From Paraburkholderia haematera (lineage in GTDB: Bacteria > Pseudomonadota > Gammaproteobacteria > Burkholderiales > Burkholderiaceae): a stretch of 64,000 nucleotides of DNA. The notes beneath the pieces were generated by a model that saw nothing but the letters and a program-made list of their open reading frames with translations, had not been told where the DNA came from and searched no databases. Position numbers and translations under genes: made by a program. Below, one piece after another: positions 8,278-14,614 of this stretch. The stretch's first letter is position 1. Each line of letters begins with the position of its first letter. The DNA is taken from positions 248,001-312,000 of the forward strand of contig NZ_CAJNBK010000005.1 of NCBI RefSeq assembly GCF_905220975.1, in the 5' to 3' direction.

Positions 8278-9087
8278 GTTTAATTAGGAGGGGAATATTT
8301 ATCGATAGAACTCGTTGCTGATTGAGAGAAAGAGTTCGGGCTCGATGAAATTAATCCTCCTTAAAACGAAGTGTCTTGAGCATGTCCATAAAGAGGTCAT
8401 AACTGAAGCCATTTTCCAAGCTAAGTTCGCGCTTGCGTAGCAGGCACACGTCATCTAATTGGGCCGTCATTTTGTCGTTGCCCACCATGACATGAATGCA
8501 GCGGTAACTAGACGTGTATTCCTTCGCCGGCTTGCAACGACTATGAGCTCTGGCGAATGTTTCCTCGGCAATCCAGCCGTGCCAGTTGGTGCCTTGGATG
8601 GGTGTGCTGTCAGTTTTGATGACGAGGTCACCGCAGTTCGACTCTTTGTATGCGGAGTCTGGTGCCAGGGTTGGCAACTTATCGCCGAGTCTCGAGCGGA
8701 ATATGCTGTTTCCCCCAGCCGCTATTTTTTTCTCAATGCTCAAACCATCTACTACGAAGCTTACATGGGAGCCACCGCTGAGTTCGAAGTTCGGGTCGTA
8801 CTGAAAATCCATATTCATGAACGTGTAAGCGCCGTTTTTATATGTGCCAGAACATGCGAAACTAATTGATTGTTTATCGACACGTTTGAGGTTCGGTATC
8901 CGCATTGATATGCCACAGCGTTCCTCCACGTTTGGATCAATAGGATTGGTTCCGATGCTTCGGACATGAGCGGCATCGGCTGCCGATTGTGCATAGGTCG
9001 TCGAAGTTAGCAGCAGGCCATATGTCAGGGTGGCGAGACGAATCATCGCGTACTCTCCAATTGGCGCACCAATCCCACTTCTGCTGG
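8278..9087. repeat. Direct repeat copy 1, about 810 bp
   Basis: This stretch is colinear and nearly identical with 11509-12318. It covers about 70 bases downstream of the immunity gene (shared GGAATATTTATCGATAGAA), the whole immunity gene and the last ~40 bases of the effector reading frame. Both copies measure the same from the shared downstream edge to the immunity start, so there is no indel between them. Confidence 0.85.
8351..9046 (-). CDS. Orphan T6SS immunity paralogue B
   Basis: The 231-residue exported protein (signal peptide ending TYAQSAADA) differs from the effector-linked copy at 11582-12277 at about 23 positions by my alignment, roughly 90% identity, with the changes concentrated in the signal peptide and first half. 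Conserved features are CGISMR, a central FQYDPN, NWHGWIAEETFA, repeated cysteines and the C-terminal YDLFMDMLKTLRF. The start overlaps the stop of chimeric scar B (9043-9231) by ATGA. It has no linked effector. High identity to copy C points to a recent duplication, or gene conversion keeping the two alike. Inhibition of the same or a closely related peptidoglycan hydrolase is inferred. Confidence 0.78.
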   Translation of the reverse strand: MIRLATLTYGLLLTSTTYAQSAADAAHVRSIGTNPIDPNVEERCGISMRIPNLKRVDKQSISFACSGTYKNGAYTFMNMDFQYDPNFELSGGSHVSFVVDGLSIEKKIAAGGNSIFRSRLGDKLPTLAPDSAYKESNCGDLVIKTDSTPIQGTNWHGWIAEETFARAHSRCKPAKEYTSSYRCIHVMVGNDKMTAQLDDVCLLRKRELSLENGFSYDLFMDMLKTLRFKED

Positions 9088-9231
9088 GACGCTCGGACTA
9101 TCGCCGAGCGCGCAGAGCGACTCGTCACCCTGGCATGCCTGGGGCTTGCCCGTGAATGTCATTTTCGATGAGGCTGCCGTCACCTCACCGCCGTTTTCCA
9201 GTTTGTTATCTACTCGAATGTGGCTTCGCAT
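9043..9231 (-). pseudogene. PAAR start fused to effector 3' end (62 codons), scar B
   Basis: The frame begins MRSHIRVDNKLENGGEV and continues with a recognisable PAAR middle (ACQGDESLCALGDS). It then passes straight into PAEVGLVRQLESTR, the terminal residues of the complete effector. The distance from LCAL to EVGL equals that in scar A, so both scars share one junction and probably one ancestor; scar A has an extra internal deletion. The stop overlaps the immunity start by ATGA, but the ribosome site is weak. Confidence 0.78.
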
Positions 9232-9324
9232 TGCTAACGTTAATATAGTTTCAGACCACGGCTAGTCATGTTGACGCACTCATGCTGATGGCTGAGCCGC
9301 TCAGGTGAAAGTTGGATTGCACAG

Positions 9325-9846
9325 TTACTCCTCATATGCATTTCTGCATTCAAACTTTTTCATCTTATTTTTATAAACGTGATAACAATGACTCGGAAAA
9401 TAAATAGATTTATGCTTGTTCCACGTATAAATAATTTTCGTCTCTGGATATCCGGGAGAAGCTTGGGTAAGCGTTACCCATTGCAATGGCCTTGAAGAAA
9501 TGCCGTCTTGCATGATCGGAGCAAGGTTCGAAACCGGCGGAGATGTCAGGACTACACACCAGTTGCCGTTCGCACGTTTTTCAAAGATGGTTTGAGATGC
9601 GTTAGTGCCCGATGTGCGATCAACCGAGACGATCATTTCGTCTACACCATAGCTCACATGCCTTGCGCCGATATTGTCGTCTGAACTGTAGTCGGGTCCA
9701 TAAACATCAGACATTCCTTCTGCAACCGAGGTGTAGCATGCTCCATAGCGTGTGCCGACCCATGCATCAGGCAATCCTGAAACCTCGCCGGCGAACGCTG
9801 GACTCACGATGAAAGCGTAGAGAGGATTAAGGAACTTGTGCAACAT
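9325..9846 (-). CDS. Exported protein of the immunity array, unknown family
   Basis: The 173-residue protein has a short N-terminal hydrophobic segment ending SPAFAGE, a good signal-peptidase site. The mature part holds about four cysteines (GACYTS, NWCVV, SHCYH, FECRN) and many aromatic residues, in keeping with a small disulfide-stabilised periplasmic protein. I recognise no domain. It lies between scar B and another small exported protein in the AT-richer array, so an immunity role is the best guess from context only. Confidence 0.55.
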   Translation of the reverse strand: MLHKFLNPLYAFIVSPAFAGEVSGLPDAWVGTRYGACYTSVAEGMSDVYGPDYSSDDNIGARHVSYGVDEMIVSVDRTSGTNASQTIFEKRANGNWCVVLTSPPVSNLAPIMQDGISSRPLQWVTLTQASPGYPETKIIYTWNKHKSIYFPSHCYHVYKNKMKKFECRNAYEE

Positions 9847-10062
9847 AGCTGATCGTTACGCTTTGAGAGAACGGAATTGTTGCTGGGGGAAAGGTCCTAC
9901 AAAGCGTTGGATTTCCGGGCGGCGCTAGTGGTGGATATCTCAGTATTTCAATCGGAGCATAAATGTTGGCGCGCTCACGCTGACTGACGTTGCGCTGCGG
10001 ACAGAGTGACTCAGCCGAACGTAGTGCGACGGGAAAGAATTGGGCGATCACACTCGTAGCCT

Positions 10063-10572
10063 TCACTTCGAGGGCGCCTTATCGGTGCGGCATTTGAATG
10101 TTTCAGACTGACTCGTCGGTTCGCAAAAAATATTTCTGCCCGCATCAAAGATGAGCTCGAAAGTTATCGGAGTTGGTGGGCCGTCATACCATTGCCGGAT
10201 CGAAGCATTAAACTTCACTCTGCCAGAGCCGTTCGTCATATGGCCTACCGGCCCTTTGACAAAATGGCAGAACGGGCCGCCAGTTACTACTTCGAACTCT
10301 CCATTACCTATCTGTTCCAAAATCGAGCAGCTTGATGTTCGTTCAACACCTTCACTGGCCGCCACTACAGTGCCTCTCGCTGTGCCACTTCCCCATTCCA
10401 CAATGCTTAAGATTCGGTGATGATGGACGTCTAAGTCCGGAAGATGTTTCATTTTTCTTTCAATCTCCGCAAGGCGATTAGCACCTATCTCGCTGCGCTG
10501 AAACATGCGAGGACCAACTGAATTCGAAAATTCAGGTGAATTTTCATGGGCAATCGCAGCGCTTGAAAACAT
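10063..10572 (-). CDS. Exported protein of the immunity array, unknown family, start uncertain
   Basis: From ATG 10572 the product is 169 residues and begins MFSSAAIAHENS, only the end of a signal peptide. The frame stays open upstream with a hydrophobic stretch (RVLITYICASFC) that would complete the signal, but no ATG, GTG or TTG fits there. The true start may be a rare codon, or the gene may have lost its start when a PAAR stub was joined upstream (10629-10688). The mature part has cysteine pairs around SSCSIL, PFCHFV and IFCEPT. No domain recognised. Confidence 0.5.
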   Translation of the reverse strand: MFSSAAIAHENSPEFSNSVGPRMFQRSEIGANRLAEIERKMKHLPDLDVHHHRILSIVEWGSGTARGTVVAASEGVERTSSCSILEQIGNGEFEVVTGGPFCHFVKGPVGHMTNGSGRVKFNASIRQWYDGPPTPITFELIFDAGRNIFCEPTSQSETFKCRTDKAPSK

Positions 10573-10628
10573 GCAAAATGATGCGCAGATATAAGTTATC
10601 AGGACCCTGTATGCGAATTTTATTTCAG

Positions 10629-10688
10629 TTAAGTCTGTTGTCGCCTTGCCGTAATTTTCAAAAAATCACCGACACGAATGGGGAATTC
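10629..10688 (-). pseudogene. PAAR N-terminal stub without start codon
   Basis: In one minus-strand frame the sequence reads EFPIRVGDFLKITARRQQT then stop. PIRVGD matches the PAAR start of the intact gene, but the ATG-Arg-Asn codons are replaced. It overlaps the stop region of the upstream 221-residue gene and precedes 10063-10572. Short but specific; it fits the series of PAAR scars. Confidence 0.5.
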
Positions 10689-10695
10689 ACAGCTG

Positions 10696-11361
10696 TCATC
10701 GAAAATTAAATAATTTCTCGCATAATTCGCGATCAATCCGAGTTTTCTTGTTCAATTCAATGTCAAAAACATCCATATATCCATCAAAATCACAACTATA
10801 TAAATCCAGGGAAATATAGTGACCGTCGAGTGAAATAACTGGGGATATATTGGAGGACGCTTCCGGCAGATTTTTTGGTGCGCGCACCCCAACTCGATAA
10901 AACCCTGGCAAATTAACAATATTTTTGTCGCTACCAATTTTTGCTACAACAGCCAAATAACTCATTGGATTCACGGTGACGGGTACGAGGGATGCGTACA
11001 AGCCCATTCGTAGATTTACGTCCGATAAAAATCCAACATGAGGAGCAGCAAGCGTTGCGTAAACAATTTTTGTAGGATCGCATTGCATCAAATCGCTAAC
11101 TGGAATAAACGAAGTTCCCGATACAATTGCTGACTGACCATCGGAACTCAGCTTGAGATTAATGGGCTTCTGGTCAATTGTGCAGCGATGTTCAGATCCA
11201 GATTTCTTTATTGAAATTTCTGGACCAGAGACTCCCTCAACACTAACCTTCTCGTCTGCGATCGATTCAACACGCGCAATCCCGTACGACAACGTCATAA
11301 AATAAAAAAGAACATGTTGAAAAAATTTCACAAAAAAGCCTCTTTTATAATTTTCGTACAC
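10696..11361 (-). CDS. Exported or membrane-anchored protein of the immunity array, unknown family
   Basis: The 221-residue product starts MYENYKRGFFVKFF and has a hydrophobic segment (HVLFYFMTLSYGIARV) that acts as a signal or anchor. The mature part contains three or four cysteines and ends with a pattern ISLDLYSCDFDGYMDVFDIELNKKTR, loosely like the DxDGxxD repeats of some secreted inhibitors. The coding sequence is strongly AT-rich compared with the flanks. It follows a PAAR stub (11374-11487). Immunity or toxin-neutralising function is inferred from context only. Confidence 0.55.
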   Translation of the reverse strand: MYENYKRGFFVKFFQHVLFYFMTLSYGIARVESIADEKVSVEGVSGPEISIKKSGSEHRCTIDQKPINLKLSSDGQSAIVSGTSFIPVSDLMQCDPTKIVYATLAAPHVGFLSDVNLRMGLYASLVPVTVNPMSYLAVVAKIGSDKNIVNLPGFYRVGVRAPKNLPEASSNISPVISLDGHYISLDLYSCDFDGYMDVFDIELNKKTRIDRELCEKLFNFR

Positions 11362-11373
11362 TTGACCCTGCCG

Positions 11374-11487
11374 TTAAGTCCACTTTCCGCGCCGTTCGTC
11401 GGGGCACGTGAGAAGGCGGCCGGTGACCTTTACTTCCCATGCCGCTGACATCACCAGTTTGTCGCCTTTGCGGATGGGAGACTTCAT
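11374..11487 (-). pseudogene. PAAR N-terminal stub with start codon (37 codons)
   Basis: The frame reads MKSPIRKGDKLVMSAAWEVKV and ends RGKWT then stop. MKSPIRxGDxL is the opening of a PAAR protein, but the GG and the C-terminal Cys/His part are missing. It lies immediately before the 221-residue gene and after the effector-linked immunity gene, giving a fourth PAAR relic in the array. Confidence 0.6.
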
Positions 11488-11508
11488 GGCCGTTTCCTTT
11501 GAAGGTAT

Positions 11509-12318
11509 GTTTACTTAGGAGCGGAATATTTATCGATAGAACTCGTTGCTGATTGAGTGAAGGAGTTCGGCCTTGATGAAATTAACCCTCCTTAAAACGA
11601 AGCGTCTTGAGCATGTCCATAAAGAGGTCATAACTGAAGCCATTTTCCAAGCTAAGCTCGCGCTTGCGTAGCAGACACACGTCATCTAATTGGGCCGTCA
11701 TTTTGTCGTTGCCAACCATGACATGAACGCAGCGATAACGTGACGTGTATTCCTTCGCCGGCTTGCAACGGCTATGAGCTCTCGCGAACGTTTCCTCGGC
11801 AATCCAGCCGTGCCAGTTGGTTCCTTGGATGGGTGTGATGTCAGTTTTGATGACGGGGTCACCGCAGTTCGACTCTTTATATGCGGAGTCTGGTGCCAGG
11901 GTCGGCAACTTATCGCCGAGTCTCAAGCGGAATATGCTGTTTCCCCCAGCCGCTATTTTTTTCTCAATGCTCAAGCTGTCCACTACGAAGCTTATGTGGG
12001 AGCCACCGCTGAGTTCGAGGTTCGGATCGTACTGAAAATCCATATTCATGAACGTGTAAGCGCCGCTTTTATATGTGCCAGAACATGCAAAATTAATCGG
12101 TTGTCCATCGACACGTGTGAGGTTTGGTGTCCGCATTGATATGCCACAGCGCTCCTCCGCGTTCGGATCAATAGGATTGGTTCCGATGCTTCGGATGTGA
12201 GCGGCATCGGCTGCCGACTGCGCATAGGTCGTCGAAGTTAGCAGCAGGCAGCACGTCACAATACCGGGGCGAATCATTGCGTACTATCCATTTGGCGCTC
12301 CAGTCCAACTTCGGCGGG
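11509..12318. repeat. Direct repeat copy 2, about 810 bp
   Basis: Partner of 8278-9087. It includes the effector-linked immunity gene, its downstream ~70 bases and the last ~40 bases of the effector gene. Homology stops where copy 1 switches to PAAR-derived sequence. Confidence 0.85.
11582..12277 (-). CDS. Putative cognate immunity protein of the VgrG-linked effector (copy C)
   Basis: The 231-residue exported protein has a signal peptide ending TYAQSAADA. Its ATG overlaps the effector stop (ATGA), which is typical of T6SS effector-immunity pairs. Periplasmic location fits protection against a cell-wall hydrolase. Conserved blocks shared with copies A and B are CGISMR, FQYDPN, NWHGWIAEETFA, CKPAKEYTS and YDLFMDMLKTLRF. 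I do not recognise a named inhibitor family, so the assignment rests on coupling, export and paralogy. Confidence 0.82.
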   Translation of the reverse strand: MIRPGIVTCCLLLTSTTYAQSAADAAHIRSIGTNPIDPNAEERCGISMRTPNLTRVDGQPINFACSGTYKSGAYTFMNMDFQYDPNLELSGGSHISFVVDSLSIEKKIAAGGNSIFRLRLGDKLPTLAPDSAYKESNCGDPVIKTDITPIQGTNWHGWIAEETFARAHSRCKPAKEYTSRYRCVHVMVGNDKMTAQLDDVCLLRKRELSLENGFSYDLFMDMLKTLRFKEG

Positions 12319-14610
12319 CATGTTGCATGTGTCGCCAAGAATGAAATAGGCGTAGCGAAAAAACTGCTGTCGTTCCGGCAAGCCACCTGCGCCTCCAACT
12401 AGGCGAAAACATGCCTGGACGTCCTGGTTGCTGGCGCCGTGATCCGCTTTCACACTGATGCGAGTCTTGACCCAGAAATAGCCCGCTGAATCCGCTGCCA
12501 CTTCCGCGTCGGATTGCAAAAGGTCCGGTGCGGGATCGGTCGTATAGTCTTTTGCTCGGTAAAGGCCGTAGTTACGGTAGCCGTCGCGCCAAGTGAGGTG
12601 GATCAGACCGCGTCCTCGAAACCGGGGACCGTCGCCGGGCTGCACGTTTCCATTAGATACAGCTTTGTCGTGAATTTCACCCGGGCGCACGGCGATATAC
12701 GTCGGACGATCGCGGTTCTTAAGAAACCCATTGGTCGCAAGCCAAGCATGTTTATGATCAAAGTCATAGGCCGCGTCCTGTGTAGTGTAGTTCTCGTACA
12801 TTTTGGTGAAGTAAGCGGCGTCACCGTACTCACTTGTGAATTGCAAGGCACCTGTCTCTTTGAAAATTTGGGCCAAGAAGTGTGCCTTTCGAAGACCCCC
12901 GCAGAACCCGTATTTGCGGAATATGTGATTGAATGCTGCGCTAAGGCCATGAGGGGCAGTTCCACCTTCATCGAGGGTGCCGTTGGTAAATCGCTTTGCG
13001 CTCTTGTTCCATGAAATGGATCCACCGGCCGTTGGCATTGATCTTCGAGGCAACAACTGAGTCTGCTCCCGCAAACTCAACCATCCGCACCTCCTGAAAT
13101 ACCGAATGAACTGGAGCGGATGAAAGAACCAAAGCTTCACACCCGGTTGCAAGTGCGTCGCATCCCAGAACTGAAACTGCTTCAGCAACGCCATAAACTT
13201 CCCGTACCCCGCGCTATCACCATAATAAAATTCGCCCTGCTGGCTCAGCAGCTTTCCATAGCGCGCATCGTTATTCGCTCCATCCCACTCGCTCGGCGCC
13301 TGACAGACAAACCCTTTGAACAGATCACGCACACCAGCCGTATTCCGGACGTACCGAACAAGCGCTTCTTCCTTCTGATATTCCTCGTGCTCGCCTTGCT
13401 CCTGCTGCGTCTGATGTTCTTTCGCAGTTCCCAGGATCGCTTTCAATCGATCGATGTCACACAGCCCGTCACTCGCAAACGGGCTATTGCCTTCACTAAC
13501 CTTTTGCCAGTTCGCGAGGAACGGAAAATCTGCATCGGACAGCTTCACTATCTTTTCGTTGTTGAGGTCGATATAACCCTCCTGACCAGCCGCGAACGCT
13601 GCACGTATCCAAGTTGTTTTTGCCGCCCCGGCGGGAAGGGAAGGTGAGCCTGACAGGATTCGGCCGAAGCGCAGCAGTTCATACCCGTCGCTCGGACAGG
13701 TCGGATAAAGTTTCGTCGCCCGCTCGTACAGCTTGTATTCGTACTCAGACTCCGGCTTGTCTGTCACGAGCGGGGTCCGCGAACCGTCTGCCGCGACACT
13801 CCAGACACTCGTGTACTTGCTGCCTCTATGAAAGTACGACTCGACATGCAGAGGCAGCGTGTTCTGGCCGCCATGCAGCGGATCGAATGTGATCCCGTGC
13901 AACTTGCCATTGACCGTTCCCGGCGGCTGCGCCACAAACGTTTGACCCGCCGGAATAATGTAGTAGCTATGACCCCAGTAGTCGGTGCCCGCCGGCGTAT
14001 GGGGTTGCGTGTTCCCGAGTTGCGTCGCGCCGAAATAGCGATCGAAATCTTCGGGCAGCATGAAGATCTCGAAGTGGATATGCCGCTGCCCGTGGCAACC
14101 ACCCGGGAGTCCGAGTACATCTTTGCGCGATACCTTTTTCCCGCCGCCGGCTTGTGCGGGAGGCGCGACTGGCGGATTCAGACTTCCTCCAGGCGAAGGC
14201 AGGCGCAGAAATTCCGGCAACACATTGCCATCAACGCCAACGCTGCTGTAAGCGCTCAACGCCAGCAGATGCATGTATAGCGAATAAAACGTCAGGGTCC
14301 GGCCGTCGCCCGTCTCGCTGGTATGTTTGAGCAGGACGAAACCCGCGTTGCTGTCGTCCGGGGTGCCGCCATCTATGGCGTGCTGGCACACCCGATACGC
14401 GACGACTTCGCCATCAGCAATCGCGCGTACTTTCTCGTTTTGCGTGGCAGGGTAGAGATGTACGCCGGTGTGCCACCGGCGGTCGAATGCGATCGGATAG
14501 ACACCATGTGCCAGTTCGAACTCGTCCACGACACTCATCATCGGGTCGGTCAGCGCGAGGTTGGTGGACGTCATGCCCGCAACGGGCAGGAAAGGAGGGC
14601 TGATGATCAT
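12274..14610 (-). CDS. T6SS peptidoglycan-hydrolase effector: M23 peptidase plus GH19-like lysozyme domain
   Basis: The 778-residue protein joins two cell-wall enzymes. The N-terminal part (about 35-190) is an M23/LytM-like endopeptidase, with HTGVH at 47-51, YMHL near 112-115 and RHIHFEIF around 176-183. In M23 enzymes the first motif is normally HxxxD, so here the Asp ligand is His51. Residues about 552-760 resemble GH19 chitinase/lysozyme: AHFLAQIFKETG with candidate catalytic Glu585, and GDGPRFRGRGLIHLTW near 659-674. The middle is a linker with a Gln/Glu-rich stretch. There is no signal peptide, as expected for T6SS cargo. It follows vgrG by four bases and overlaps the immunity gene by ATGA. 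Delivery on the adjacent VgrG is inferred. Confidence 0.85.
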   Translation of the reverse strand: MIISPPFLPVAGMTSTNLALTDPMMSVVDEFELAHGVYPIAFDRRWHTGVHLYPATQNEKVRAIADGEVVAYRVCQHAIDGGTPDDSNAGFVLLKHTSETGDGRTLTFYSLYMHLLALSAYSSVGVDGNVLPEFLRLPSPGGSLNPPVAPPAQAGGGKKVSRKDVLGLPGGCHGQRHIHFEIFMLPEDFDRYFGATQLGNTQPHTPAGTDYWGHSYYIIPAGQTFVAQPPGTVNGKLHGITFDPLHGGQNTLPLHVESYFHRGSKYTSVWSVAADGSRTPLVTDKPESEYEYKLYERATKLYPTCPSDGYELLRFGRILSGSPSLPAGAAKTTWIRAAFAAGQEGYIDLNNEKIVKLSDADFPFLANWQKVSEGNSPFASDGLCDIDRLKAILGTAKEHQTQQEQGEHEEYQKEEALVRYVRNTAGVRDLFKGFVCQAPSEWDGANNDARYGKLLSQQGEFYYGDSAGYGKFMALLKQFQFWDATHLQPGVKLWFFHPLQFIRYFRRCGWLSLREQTQLLPRRSMPTAGGSISWNKSAKRFTNGTLDEGGTAPHGLSAAFNHIFRKYGFCGGLRKAHFLAQIFKETGALQFTSEYGDAAYFTKMYENYTTQDAAYDFDHKHAWLATNGFLKNRDRPTYIAVRPGEIHDKAVSNGNVQPGDGPRFRGRGLIHLTWRDGYRNYGLYRAKDYTTDPAPDLLQSDAEVAADSAGYFWVKTRISVKADHGASNQDVQACFRLVGGAGGLPERQQFFRYAYFILGDTCNMPAEVGLERQMDSTQ

Positions 14611-14614
14611 CGTC

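Noticed and set aside
9827..10066. 79-codon minus-strand frame between two exported-protein genes
   Set aside because: It overlaps the start of the 173-residue gene, has no signal peptide or ribosome site and resembles no PAAR or effector segment clearly enough.
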